This document shows positions 43,962 to 51,889 of a DNA stretch of 64,000 nt, piece after piece. The translations under genes were made by a program, and so were the position numbers. Position 1 is the first letter of the stretch; every line of letters begins with the position of its first letter. This DNA is from Dermatobacter hominis (GTDB lineage Bacteria > Actinomycetota > Acidimicrobiia > Acidimicrobiales > Microtrichaceae): positions 2,046,001 to 2,110,000 of the forward strand of contig NZ_CP085840.1 in the NCBI RefSeq assembly GCF_020715685.1. Reading direction: 5' to 3'. The notes under the pieces are model-generated. The model was not told the origin of the DNA. It did no database searches and saw nothing but the letters and a program-made list of their open reading frames with translations.

Positions 43962-45221
43962 TCAGGGCTCCAGGTCGAGGGAGAGCAGGTCGATGGCGTT
44001 GCCCCGCACGAACTTCCGGAACAGCTCCGGGCTCAGGTCGCCCATGAGCTTGAGGGCGGTCTCCCGGGAGTGGGGCCAGGTCGAGTCCGAGTGCGGGTAG
44101 TCGGTCTCGAAGCAGATGTTGTCGACGCCGACCTTCTCGATGTTGTCGAGGCCGTACTCGTCGTCGAAGAAGCAGCCGTAGATCTGGCGGTAGTAGTAGG
44201 TCGACGGGGGCTCGGGGACCTTGTCGCCGAAGCCGCCCCAGGCCCGGTTGTCCTCCCAGACCTTGTCGGCCCGCTCGACGATGTAGGGGATCCAGCCGAT
44301 CTGGCCCTCGGAGTAGGCGAGCTTGAGGTCGGGGTAGCGGGCGAGCACGCCGGAGAAGAGGAAGTCGGTCATCGACGCCATGGCGTTGTTGAACGTCAGC
44401 GTCGAGCCCACCGCAGCGGGCGCGTCGGGCGAGGTCGACGGCATCTTCGAGCTGGAGCCGATGTGCATGTTGACGACCACGCCGGTCTCGGCGCAGGCCT
44501 CGAACACCGGGTCCCAGTAGCCGTCGGCGTCGTGGATCGACGGGAGGCCGAGATAGGGCGGGATCTCCGAGAAGGTCATGCCCCGGACGCCGCGGGCGGC
44601 GTTGCGCCGGATCTCCGCGGCGGCGGCCTGCGGGTCCCAGAGCTGCACGATGATGCAGGGGATCAGGCGACCGTTCGAGTCACCGCACCACTCGTCGACC
44701 TGCCAGTCGTTGTAGGCCTTGACGCACAGGTCGGCGAGCTCCTTGTCCTTCGCCTCGTAGAAGCGCTGGCCGCAGAAGCGGGGGAAGCTCGACGGGAACG
44801 ACATGGACGCCTCGGTCCAGTTCGCGTCCATGTCCTCGAGGCGGGCCTTGGGGTCCCAGCAGCCCTTGCGCATCTCCTCGTAGGTGATGCCCCGGACCGT
44901 CACCTCGGAGCGGTCGAAGCCGACGGCGCACTCGAGGCGGGTGATCGGGTACCGGCCGTCCTCGTACTGCCACCAGTCGGCCTCGTCGCCGTCCTCGGTC
45001 TCCTCGAAGGAGAACACGCCGCCGACGAAGTTCATCGTCCCGCGCATGCGCACCGAGCGCGGCATCACGTCCGCGTACTTGGAGGGGATCCGATCGGTCC
45101 ACACGTTCGGCGGCTCGATGATGTGGTCGTCGACCGAGACGATCTTGGGGATCTCGTTCGGTGGGAGGTCACGGACCCGCTGTGGGGCGCCCTGATCCGA
45201 GGTCTGCGACGCGTCGCTCAT
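43962..45221 (-). CDS. Amidohydrolase-family metal hydrolase/decarboxylase
   Basis: TIM-barrel amidohydrolase-2 protein, 419 aa. It has SVDDHIIEPPNVW (D-x-H region, first His of the metal site), GMTFSEIPPYLGLPS, VVNMHIGSSSKMP (barrel His), and ETDYPHSDSTWPHSRE with the final Asp, as in the ACMSD-like group and in actinobacterial amidohydrolases. First gene of an operon with the aldehyde dehydrogenase. A TACCAT box is 6 nt before the ATG, predicting a leaderless message. Upstream are both a CTGACG-type palindrome and a KstR-type box. Confidence 0.9.
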   Translation of the reverse strand: MSDASQTSDQGAPQRVRDLPPNEIPKIVSVDDHIIEPPNVWTDRIPSKYADVMPRSVRMRGTMNFVGGVFSFEETEDGDEADWWQYEDGRYPITRLECAVGFDRSEVTVRGITYEEMRKGCWDPKARLEDMDANWTEASMSFPSSFPRFCGQRFYEAKDKELADLCVKAYNDWQVDEWCGDSNGRLIPCIIVQLWDPQAAAAEIRRNAARGVRGMTFSEIPPYLGLPSIHDADGYWDPVFEACAETGVVVNMHIGSSSKMPSTSPDAPAAVGSTLTFNNAMASMTDFLFSGVLARYPDLKLAYSEGQIGWIPYIVERADKVWEDNRAWGGFGDKVPEPPSTYYYRQIYGCFFDDEYGLDNIEKVGVDNICFETDYPHSDSTWPHSRETALKLMGDLSPELFRKFVRGNAIDLLSLDLEP

Positions 45222-45227
45222 GACCGG

Positions 45228-45257
45228 ATGGTATCCCCCGACCTGACGATGTGTCAG
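45228..45257 (-). promoter_or_regulatory. -10 box and CTGACG-type operator (amidohydrolase operon)
   Basis: On the minus strand TACCAT (45228-45233) lies 6 nt before the ATG. CTGACGATGTGTCAG (45243-45257) is the CTGACG palindrome with one arm altered and lies about where the -35 region would be. Confidence 0.65.
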
Positions 45258-45265
45258 GCCGAAAC

Positions 45266-45279
45266 TGGAACAAGTTCTA
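45266..45279 (-). promoter_or_regulatory. KstR-type operator upstream of amidohydrolase operon
   Basis: TGGAACAAGTTCTA fits T-N2-AAC-N2-GTT-N2-A and is followed by the shared extension GTTTTCCGCC. It lies 8 nt beyond the CTGACG palindrome, so this promoter may answer to two regulators. Confidence 0.72.
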
Positions 45280-45309
45280 GTTTTCCGCCCGGGTCGAGGG
45301 CCGGGCCGA

Positions 45310-46116
45310 TCAGCCGCCGCCGAACATCTCGAGCAGGGGCCCGAGCACCGGGTCCATCTGCTCGTTCGGGAGCATCGTCCCGCCGTCGATCACCACGTTC
45401 TGGCCGGTGATGTAGCCGGTCTCGTCCGACAGGAGGAAGGCGATCAGGCTCGCCGTCTCGGCGGCCGAGCCGACCCGGCCCATCGGCGTGCGGTCCTCGA
45501 TCCCCTTGCGACCCGCGGGGTCGGTGACGAGCACGTCGTTGAGCGCCGTGTGGACGAAGCCGGGCGACACGCAGTTCACCCGGACCGTCGGCGCCCACTC
45601 CAGGGCCGCCGACGAGGTCAGCGCGACCGTGGCGGCCTTGGCCGCGGAGTACGGCGCCTCGCCCCGTGTCGGGCGCACGCCCGACACGCTCGCCATGTTG
45701 ACCGCGGACGACGGCGCCCCGCGCTGCTCCGCCGTGGCCCGCAGGAACGGCACCGCGGCCCGGAGGCAGGCGTACGTGCCGAAGAAGTTGACCCGCCAGA
45801 TCAGCTCGATGTCGCGGTCGGTGTAGTCCTCGAACGGCTTGAGGTTGCCGATGCCGGCGTTGTTGACCAGCCCCGACAGCCCGCCGAGCTCGGCGTCGGC
45901 CCGGGCGAGCGCGGCGTCGACGGCCTCGCTGTCGCCGACGTCGCAGTGCAGCGCCAGCCCACCGATCTCGGCGGCGACCTCCTCGGCCGTCTCCCGCTTG
46001 CGGTCGAGCACGCCGACCTTCGCGCCCTTGAGCGCGAGCAGGCGGCACGTGGCGGCGCCGATGCCCGACCCGCCGCCGGTGACGACGATCCCGCGGCCCT
46101 CCAGCCCGACGCTCAC
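45310..46116 (-). CDS. SDR-family oxidoreductase
   Basis: Short-chain dehydrogenase, 268 aa. TGGGSGIGAATCRLLA cofactor motif, NNAG at about 88, catalytic Ser in NMASVSG, YSAAKAA (Y-x-x-x-K) at about 160, and the C-terminal ITGQNVVIDGGTML loop. Substrate unknown. Its GTG start overlaps the EthD gene stop by 4 nt (GTGA), so the two are translationally coupled. It lies upstream of the amidohydrolase operon on the same strand but has a separate promoter from it. Confidence 0.92.
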   Translation of the reverse strand: MSVGLEGRGIVVTGGGSGIGAATCRLLALKGAKVGVLDRKRETAEEVAAEIGGLALHCDVGDSEAVDAALARADAELGGLSGLVNNAGIGNLKPFEDYTDRDIELIWRVNFFGTYACLRAAVPFLRATAEQRGAPSSAVNMASVSGVRPTRGEAPYSAAKAATVALTSSAALEWAPTVRVNCVSPGFVHTALNDVLVTDPAGRKGIEDRTPMGRVGSAAETASLIAFLLSDETGYITGQNVVIDGGTMLPNEQMDPVLGPLLEMFGGG

Positions 46117-46502
46117 GACGCGCCCCCCTGGGTCCCACCGCTCCCGAGCCCCTCGGGCCCGGCGATGACGACGTTCGGCTCCTCGGTGATGAGGAACTCG
46201 ATCGAGTCGGTGTCGAGGAACCGGCGCTCGTCGGGGGCGATCAGCTCCTGGTAGCCGGGCTCCGAGATGAACGCGAGGAAGTCGTCGATCGAGCGGAACC
46301 ACTGCACGGCGACGCCGTCGACGCCGGCGGTGCCCGAGAGCGCGTCGGGCCGGTGCCGGGGGTGCTGCTCGTAGCGGACGATGTGGCGGGCCAGCTCGGG
46401 CGTGTCGCGGATCAGCGGGCCGTGGACGTCGCGCCAGTGGGCACGGAACTCCTCGGTGCTCATGCCCTCCCGCCGTCGCAGCAGCGCGAACATCTTGACC
46501 AT
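46113..46502 (-). CDS. EthD-domain protein
   Basis: 129 aa with the EthD ferredoxin-like fold: VKMFALLRRREGMSTEEFRAHWRDVHGPLI and the H near YEQHPRHR. EthD proteins are small partners of oxidation or ring-cleavage systems (first known with ether degradation) and some catalyse cyclisation or decarboxylation. Good GGGGGA ribosome site before the ATG. Overlaps the SDR gene by 4 nt. Confidence 0.88.
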   Translation of the reverse strand: MVKMFALLRRREGMSTEEFRAHWRDVHGPLIRDTPELARHIVRYEQHPRHRPDALSGTAGVDGVAVQWFRSIDDFLAFISEPGYQELIAPDERRFLDTDSIEFLITEEPNVVIAGPEGLGSGGTQGGAS

Positions 46503-46582
46503 CTCGTCCCCCTGGCGGTGCCCCGTCGTCGCGGCCGTCCGCCGACCGCTGGTGGAGCCGCAACCTACGCGATCGCGACTCC

Positions 46583-46625
46583 CGTCACACGTGGCGGGGC
46601 CGGGGTTACAGTCACCCGTGTGACG
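46583..46625. promoter_or_regulatory. Inverted repeat across the start of the cyclic-nucleotide-domain gene
   Basis: CGTCACACG (46583-46591) and CGTGTGACG (46617-46625) are perfect 9-bp arms 25 nt apart. The right arm includes the GTG start at 46620, and TACAGT (46607-46612) between the arms is the likely -10 box. A CRP-like site is possible, but spacing is wider than for CRP. Confidence 0.5.
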
Positions 46626-47072
46626 CCTCGCAGGGACTCCCACTCGCAGATCCGCACGCTGCCGATGTTCGCCGGCTGCACGGAGGCCGAGCTCGACGAG
46701 ATCGACCGGCTGGCCGACGAGGTGCACGTCCCGGCGGGCAAGACCGTGATGCGCCAGGGCGACCTGGGCCAGGAGTTCGCCGTGATCATCGCCGGCGAGG
46801 CCGACGTGGTGAAGGACGGCGTGACGGTCGCGACGCTCGGCCCCGGCGCCTACTTCGGAGAGGTGGCGCTGCTCGACGCGGTCACCCGCACGGCCTCGAT
46901 CGTCGCGACGACCGACATGACGCTTGAGGTCATCGACCGCCGGGGCTTCAACACCCTGCTCGACGACCTGCCCCGCCTGTCGCGCTCGATGCTGCGCGGC
47001 ACCGCCAAGCGACTGGCCCAGCTGGAGGACGAGTGCCAGCACCTGCGCCACCAGCTCGCCAGCCGCAACTGA
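46620..47072 (+). CDS. Cyclic nucleotide-binding domain protein
   Basis: 150 aa. The cNMP-binding beta-roll is complete: MFAGCTEAELDEIDRLADE, VMRQGDLGQEFAVIIAGEADVV, and the phosphate-binding cassette FGEVALLDAVTRTASIVA (R-T-A). The C-terminus is a helix with DECQHLRHQLAS, without a DNA-binding HTH, so this is a stand-alone sensor rather than a CRP regulator. The GTG start has TACAGT 7 nt upstream. Followed by the YccF-like gene. Confidence 0.9.
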   Translation: MTPRRDSHSQIRTLPMFAGCTEAELDEIDRLADEVHVPAGKTVMRQGDLGQEFAVIIAGEADVVKDGVTVATLGPGAYFGEVALLDAVTRTASIVATTDMTLEVIDRRGFNTLLDDLPRLSRSMLRGTAKRLAQLEDECQHLRHQLASRN

Positions 47073-47091
47073 CCCTCACCGGGGGCGACTC

Positions 47092-47508
47092 GTGAAGACG
47101 ATCGGCAACATCATCTGGTTCGTGCTGTCGGGCGTGTGGCTCGGCATCGGGTACATGCTCGCCGGGGTCGTGGCCTGCATCACGATCATCGGGATCCCCT
47201 TCGGCATCCAGGCGTTCAAGCTGGCCGGCTACGTGATGTGGCCGTTCGGGCGGACGCTCCACGAGAGCCCGGGCCACCGCTTCTCCAAGGGCGTGATGAA
47301 CATCGTCTGGATCATCGTCGGCGGCCTCTGGCTGGCGCTGCTGCACCTCCTGTTCGGCGTGCTCCTCTGCCTGTCGATCCTGGGCATCCCGTTCGGGATC
47401 AAGAACTTCAGCATGGCGAAGCTGGCGCTCTTCCCGTTCGACTACGCCGTGGGGCCGGTGGCCGACGGGACGCCGGCCGAGGCCGGCCCGGTGGTCGCAC
47501 TCGACTGA
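47092..47508 (+). CDS. YccF-domain membrane protein
   Basis: 138 aa. Two copies of the YccF unit: IIWFVLSGVWLGIGYMLAG with IIGIPFGIQAFKLAGYVMWPFGR, and IVWIIVGGLWLALLHLLFG with ILGIPFGIKNFSMAKLALFPF. Four membrane segments. YccF proteins are small inner-membrane proteins of unknown function. Starts with GTG 19 nt after the cyclic-nucleotide gene; probably co-transcribed. Confidence 0.9.
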   Translation: MKTIGNIIWFVLSGVWLGIGYMLAGVVACITIIGIPFGIQAFKLAGYVMWPFGRTLHESPGHRFSKGVMNIVWIIVGGLWLALLHLLFGVLLCLSILGIPFGIKNFSMAKLALFPFDYAVGPVADGTPAEAGPVVALD

Positions 47509-47605
47509 CCCCCCCCCGGGGATATAGGGGTGCACAGCGACATCCCTTGTCGCGATCCGGGCACCAGAAATCGTCCTGGCGGTGATCCGGCGCGGTGATC
47601 CGGAT

Positions 47606-48481
47606 TCAGGCCTGGCGGGCGATCACCTGCTCCTCGGCGAGGAAGTCGCGCAGGATCGCCTCGCTCTCCTCGGGACGGTCGCGGAACGTGCCGTGCCCGG
47701 CGCCGGCGACGATCGCCATGGTCCCCAGGCCCGGCGCCAGCCGCTCGAGGATCTCCTCGGAGCACGACGGCGGCGTCATGGGGTCCTCGCTGCCGGCCAG
47801 CAGGAGCGTGGGCACGGCGATCCGACGGACGTCGTCGCGGAGGTCCATGTCGACGTGCTCACCACCGGTGAAGTCGACGAGCAGCTCGAGGTTCATGATC
47901 GACCGACCCGGCCCGAACGGTGACGGCGTCGGGTTGTACAGCGGCATGTTGACCGTCACGTAGTCGACCCACGCGTCGGGTGCGAGGTCCCGGTCGGTGT
48001 AGATGCGGCGGTAGGTCGCCTCGGCCCGCTCGCCGCCGAGGGCGTGGAAGCGGGCGGCCGACTCGTCCTCGTGCGTGCGCGCCTTGGTGCTGGCCAGCAC
48101 GATCGCCGCGGGGTGGTCGGGGTGGCGGGCGGCGTAGCGGATGGCGACGAAGCCGCCGAAGGACAGCCCGAGCACCACCGGGCGCTCGATCCCGAGCACG
48201 TCGCAGAGGCGGACGACGTCGTCGGCCCAGGTGTCCAGGTTCCAGCTCGCCGGATCGTCCCACCCGTCGCTGCGGCCGTTGCCCCTGTGGTCCACGAGCA
48301 GGACCTGGTGGGTGTCGGCGAAGCGGTCCATGTACGGGCGGAACGACGAGTGGTCCGACCCCGGTCCACCGTGCAGGACGATCAGCGTGGGCTTCGGGAC
48401 CATGGCGTCGTCGTCGGGCCGGAGGCCCGAGCCGACGACGTCGACGAACAACCGGACCCCGTCACCGATGTCGACGCGCAT
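47606..48481 (-). CDS. Alpha/beta hydrolase (proline iminopeptidase-like)
   Basis: 291 aa. Oxyanion motif LIVLHGGPGSDHSSF, VDHRGNGRSDGW, nucleophile elbow LGLSFGGFVAI (Ser about 125), acid in LLLAGSEDPMTPP, and His in VAGAGHGTFRDRP. The H-G-G-P-G block is typical of proline iminopeptidase and related hydrolases. A TACGGT box 8 nt before the ATG predicts a leaderless start. The repeat cluster at 48526-48643 lies upstream. Confidence 0.88.
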   Translation of the reverse strand: MRVDIGDGVRLFVDVVGSGLRPDDDAMVPKPTLIVLHGGPGSDHSSFRPYMDRFADTHQVLLVDHRGNGRSDGWDDPASWNLDTWADDVVRLCDVLGIERPVVLGLSFGGFVAIRYAARHPDHPAAIVLASTKARTHEDESAARFHALGGERAEATYRRIYTDRDLAPDAWVDYVTVNMPLYNPTPSPFGPGRSIMNLELLVDFTGGEHVDMDLRDDVRRIAVPTLLLAGSEDPMTPPSCSEEILERLAPGLGTMAIVAGAGHGTFRDRPEESEAILRDFLAEEQVIARQA

Positions 48482-48525
48482 GGCCGGCGACCGTACTCCC
48501 GCGCTCCCGTCACCCGGCTCGATCC

Positions 48526-48643
48526 TCGAACTTGGGGAGGTCCCCAAGAACCGCCGAGCACCGAACTTGGGGATCAGGCGTCGCCCAGCGATCGCTCAGC
48601 CCCAAGTTCGACGTCCGTGCGTTCTCGGGGACGTCCCCGAGAA
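48526..48643. repeat. Cluster of direct and inverted repeats in intergenic region
   Basis: Two near-identical copies of YCGAACTTGGGGA (48526-48538, 48561-48573), a hairpin CTTGGGGA-GG-TCCCCAAG (48531-48548), CGAACTTGGGG (48562-48572) pairing with CCCCAAGTTCG (48600-48610), and a perfect 22-bp palindrome (48622-48643) with core CGGGGACGTCCCCG. All lie in the 179-nt gap between the LLM and alpha/beta-hydrolase genes. Confidence 0.8.
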
Positions 48644-48660
48644 GCGGCGAGTTCGTCTCG

Positions 48661-49605
48661 TCAGGCCATGACGAGGGGCCAGACCTCGGCGCCGAAGCGC
48701 TCGATCTGCTCGGCGACCTCGGTCGCGGAGCGGCCGAGGAAGCGGAGCTGCCACTGGTTGACGTCGAGGCGCCGGTACTTGGCGAGCCCCTCGGCCACCT
48801 CCTCGGGCGTGCCGGTGAGGGTCCAGTCGGCCACCTCGAAACCCGGCGTGCCGATGTGGATCGGCTCGACGTTGGTGCCCATGTCGAAGGCCTCGGGCAG
48901 GCCGGCGGCGGTGCGGCGCTCACGGATCTCGGCGATGCCCTTGCGCATGCCGACCTTGGGCGGGCCCTGCGGCAGCCACCCGTCGGCGAGCTCGGCGGCA
49001 CGGCGCATGGCCGCCGGCGAGGAGCCGCCGATCCAGATCGGCGGGCCGCCGGGGCGGACCGGTCGGGGCGCGATGCCGACGCCGACCTCGGCCCCCGGGC
49101 CGCCGATCGTCGGGTACTCCTCCTCGAACGCGGCGCGGATCACCGGGATGGCGTCCTCGACGGCGCGGCCGCGGGACGCGTAGTCGACCCCGAGCACCTC
49201 GAACTCGCTCTCGAGGTGGCCGGCCCCGGCCCCGAGCACGGCGCGACCGCCCGACAGCGCGTCGAGCGTCACGAACGACTTCGCCGTCTGGAGCGGGTGC
49301 CGGTACGGGAGGACGTACACGTGGCTGACGAGGTGCACGCGCTCGGTGAGCGCGGCCAGCCAGCCCAGCGTGGCGATGGTGTCGTACCAGGTGTCCGACA
49401 TGACCTCGTCGGCCGGTCGGGGCACGCCGACGTGATCGCACACCGCCACGTAGAACGCCCCGGCCCGGTCGGCCGCGGTGGCGACGGTCGCCAGCTCCGC
49501 CGGCCCGGCGTCGAGCTCCCACGGCTGGCGGTACGCCGTGGACTTCGACTGGACGGGCAGCTGCAGCCCCCATGCGGTGGTGCCGGCAGGGATGATGGCG
49601 GCCAC
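48661..49605 (-). CDS. LLM-class F420-dependent oxidoreductase
   Basis: Luciferase-like TIM-barrel enzyme, 314 aa. TAADRAGAFYVAVCDHVGVP, AALTERVHLVSHVYVLPYRHPLQTAKSFVTLDALSGGR, and GAGHLESEFEVLG are typical of the F420-dependent group in actinobacteria. A GGAAGGAG ribosome site precedes the GTG. A CTGATG-GAC-CGTCAG site lies 35 nt upstream. It probably catalyses a hydride transfer in the same catabolic programme; the substrate is unknown. Confidence 0.9.
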   Translation of the reverse strand: MAAIIPAGTTAWGLQLPVQSKSTAYRQPWELDAGPAELATVATAADRAGAFYVAVCDHVGVPRPADEVMSDTWYDTIATLGWLAALTERVHLVSHVYVLPYRHPLQTAKSFVTLDALSGGRAVLGAGAGHLESEFEVLGVDYASRGRAVEDAIPVIRAAFEEEYPTIGGPGAEVGVGIAPRPVRPGGPPIWIGGSSPAAMRRAAELADGWLPQGPPKVGMRKGIAEIRERRTAAGLPEAFDMGTNVEPIHIGTPGFEVADWTLTGTPEEVAEGLAKYRRLDVNQWQLRFLGRSATEVAEQIERFGAEVWPLVMA

Positions 49606-49640
49606 GTGGCGCTCCTTCCGCGGCGCTCCGACCGCAGGAT

Positions 49641-49655
49641 CTGATGGACCGTCAG
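49641..49655. promoter_or_regulatory. CTGACG-type operator (LLM gene)
   Basis: CTGATGGACCGTCAG differs from the consensus CTGACG-N3-CGTCAG by a single base. It lies in the promoter of the LLM oxidoreductase gene on the minus strand. Confidence 0.6.
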
Positions 49656-49705
49656 ATCATACGGACCGGCGCGACGACGGGCGGGAGGCGACCGGCGCCG
49701 TGCCG

Positions 49706-50158
49706 TCAGCCGAGCAACCCGGCGGCGGTGGCGGCGCCGAGCTCCCAGCACGCTGCGAGGTCGTCGTTCGACGGCGCGCCGGTCACCTCGACCAGCGGCT
49801 GGACCGACCGCCAGCGCAGGCCGGTCGTGATCCGCTCCAGCGCGATCCGCCCGCCGGTGAGGTCGTCGTTGCCGTGCAGGTAGGCGGCGAACGGGAGGCC
49901 GACCGTCTCGTCGAGGCACGGGTAGTAGATCTGGTCGAAGAAGTGCTTGATCGCGCCGGCCAGGTAGCCGAGGTTCACGGGCCCGCCCACCACCACGGCG
50001 TCGGCCTCGAGCACGTCGACGGGCCCGGCGGTCAGGGCGGGGCGGCTCACCACCTCGACGTCGGCGAGCGCCGGGTCCGACGCGCCCTCGACGACCGACG
50101 TGAACATCGAGTGCAACGCCGGCGACGGCGTGTGGTGCACGACGAGCAGGCGCGGCAC
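49706..50158 (-). CDS. Flavodoxin-like NAD(P)H oxidoreductase-family protein
   Basis: 150 aa. N-terminal strand and phosphate loop LLVVHHTPSPALHSMF, ADAVVVGGPVNLGYLAGAIKHFFDQIY, and LPFAAYLHGNDD, consistent with a flavodoxin or NADPH-dependent FMN reductase fold. Last gene of a run with the degenerate-GGDEF, thiolase and HMGS-like genes, though whether it shares their function is unclear. Moderately certain. Confidence 0.78.
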   Translation of the reverse strand: MPRLLVVHHTPSPALHSMFTSVVEGASDPALADVEVVSRPALTAGPVDVLEADAVVVGGPVNLGYLAGAIKHFFDQIYYPCLDETVGLPFAAYLHGNDDLTGGRIALERITTGLRWRSVQPLVEVTGAPSNDDLAACWELGAATAAGLLG

Positions 50159-50170
50159 GGCGGAGCCCGC

Positions 50171-50620
50171 TCAGGCGGTCGAACCGGCGCGGCCGAGGTC
50201 GGTCTCGGCCGCCTCGACGAGCGAGGCGCCGGTCGCGCCGTCGGCGAAGAAGGCCATGCCGACGTCGAGCACCAGCGAGATCGCGTCGCCGCCGACCTCG
50301 ACGGGGAACGCGGCGCCGCCGCGGATGCGCTCGAGGACCCCGCCGGCCGCGTCGGGCTGCAGCGACGAGCACCCGAGCAGGAACCGGGCCGGCGGCTCGA
50401 AGCCGAGGACGTCGCGGCCCCGGACGACGCGGTCGAGTCGCGCCTCGACCTCGCGCACTGCCTGGTGCGCGCCGTCGAGGTCGGAGCCGGCGAGCCCGTC
50501 GAACCCCGCGATCTCGACCACGAACACGGCGGGGCTCAGCCCGTTGCGGACCAGGTCGTGCACCTGGTCCACGACCGCGTCGCGGCGCGGGAGCTTGCTC
50601 GGCTCGCTGGACTCCGCCAT
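50171..50620 (-). CDS. Degenerate GGDEF-like domain protein
   Basis: 149 aa, all one domain. The pattern VFVVEIAGFDGL, VREVEARLDRVVRGRD and a C-terminal LVLDVGMAFFADGATGASLVEAAETDL follows the GGDEF fold in order and spacing, but the active-site loop GG(D/E)EF is replaced by GFEPPARFLLG and metal ligands are lost. It cannot be an active diguanylate cyclase and may be a binding or regulatory relative. Identification is by pattern and is uncertain. Confidence 0.55.
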   Translation of the reverse strand: MAESSEPSKLPRRDAVVDQVHDLVRNGLSPAVFVVEIAGFDGLAGSDLDGAHQAVREVEARLDRVVRGRDVLGFEPPARFLLGCSSLQPDAAGGVLERIRGGAAFPVEVGGDAISLVLDVGMAFFADGATGASLVEAAETDLGRAGSTA

Positions 50621-50694
50621 CGCTTCCGACGGTACCCGGGCGACCGCCGAACTGCGACGACCGCGGTGCGCCCGCGCCGGCTCCCAGCCGGCGC

Positions 50695-51888
50695 TCAGCC
50701 GGGGCGGTTGCCCCAGATGCCGACGAAGCTCACCATCTCGCCGGGGTAGCCGCCCAGGTTGTGGGTCAGCGCCAGGCCGCGGTCGATCGTGTCGATCCGC
50801 CGGTCCTCGGGCGCCTCGCCGCGCAGCTGCAGCCAGCACTCGAAGAGCATCCGCAGGCCCGAGGCGCCGACCGGGTGGCCGAACGACTTGAGACCGCCGT
50901 CGGTGTTGATCGGGAGCTCGCCGTGGAGGTCGAACACCCCGGCCTCGCAGTCCTTCCACGCCTGCCCTCGGGCCGAGAAGCCGAGGTCCTCCATGAGCAC
51001 CAGCTCGGTGGGCGTGAAGCAGTCGTGCACCTCGGCCATCGCCAGCTCGTGGCGGGGGTCGGTGATGCCGGCCTGCGCGTAGGCGTCCTCGGCGGCCCAC
51101 TGGCACTCGTCGAAGTGCGTGTAGTCGTAGTCGGCGTCGAGCAGACCGGACGCGTTGCCGGCCACGAAGCTCAGGGCCTTCACGTAGATCGGCGTGTCGG
51201 TGTACTTGTGGGCGTCCTCGGCCCGGACGACGATCGCGCTCGCGGCGCCGTCGGCCACGCCGGCGCAGTCGAACACCGAGAGCATCCCGGCGACCGACGG
51301 CATCGCGCAGATGGCGTCGACGTCCATCTCGCGCCGGAACTGCGCCCGCGGGTTCTTGGCGCCGTTGGCGTGGTTCTTGCTCGCGATCCGGGCCAGCACC
51401 CGACGCAGCTCGGTGGGGTCGACGCCGTACTTCTCGGCGTAGGCGGGCGCGACGAGCGAGAACATGGCAGCCGCGGTGAGCGTGCGGTTCGTGCCGTCGG
51501 TCGGGATGGGGAACGCGTTCAGGCCCTGGTAGCCGGAGTCCTTCACCTTCTCGACGCCGACCGCGGCCGCCACGTCGTAGGCGCCGGACGCGACCGCGTA
51601 GCAGGCCTGCCGCAGCGCCTCGGATCCGGTCGCGCAGAAGTTCTCGACCCGGGTCACCGGCTTGCCCTGCAGCTTGAGCGGCGCCGACAGCGTCACCCCC
51701 GACATGCCCGACTGGGCGGTGCCGAGCCACCACGCGTCGACATCCGCGATGTCGATGCCGGCGGAGTCGAGCCCGGCGTGCGTGCCCTCGACGATCAGGT
51801 CGTCGAGGCCCTTGTCCCAGTGCTCGCGGAACGGGGTGCAGCCCATCCCGACGATCGCGACGCGGTCCTTGATGCCGTGGCTGGCCAT
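50695..51888 (-). CDS. SCP2-type thiolase/steroid aldolase-like protein
   Basis: Thiolase-fold protein, 397 aa. Nucleophile Cys in VENFCATGSEALRQA, later active-site elements HDCFTPTELVLMEDLG and GGLKSFGHPVGASGLR. It belongs to the lipid-transfer/SCP2 thiolase group used in beta-oxidation; some members (Ltp2) act as aldolases with a DUF35 partner in steroid side-chain cleavage. The directly upstream gene carries a DUF35 domain and is 1 nt away, supporting a thiolase-DUF35 complex. Which reaction it catalyses is not decided. Confidence 0.85.
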   Translation of the reverse strand: MASHGIKDRVAIVGMGCTPFREHWDKGLDDLIVEGTHAGLDSAGIDIADVDAWWLGTAQSGMSGVTLSAPLKLQGKPVTRVENFCATGSEALRQACYAVASGAYDVAAAVGVEKVKDSGYQGLNAFPIPTDGTNRTLTAAAMFSLVAPAYAEKYGVDPTELRRVLARIASKNHANGAKNPRAQFRREMDVDAICAMPSVAGMLSVFDCAGVADGAASAIVVRAEDAHKYTDTPIYVKALSFVAGNASGLLDADYDYTHFDECQWAAEDAYAQAGITDPRHELAMAEVHDCFTPTELVLMEDLGFSARGQAWKDCEAGVFDLHGELPINTDGGLKSFGHPVGASGLRMLFECWLQLRGEAPEDRRIDTIDRGLALTHNLGGYPGEMVSFVGIWGNRPG

Positions 51889-51889
51889 G

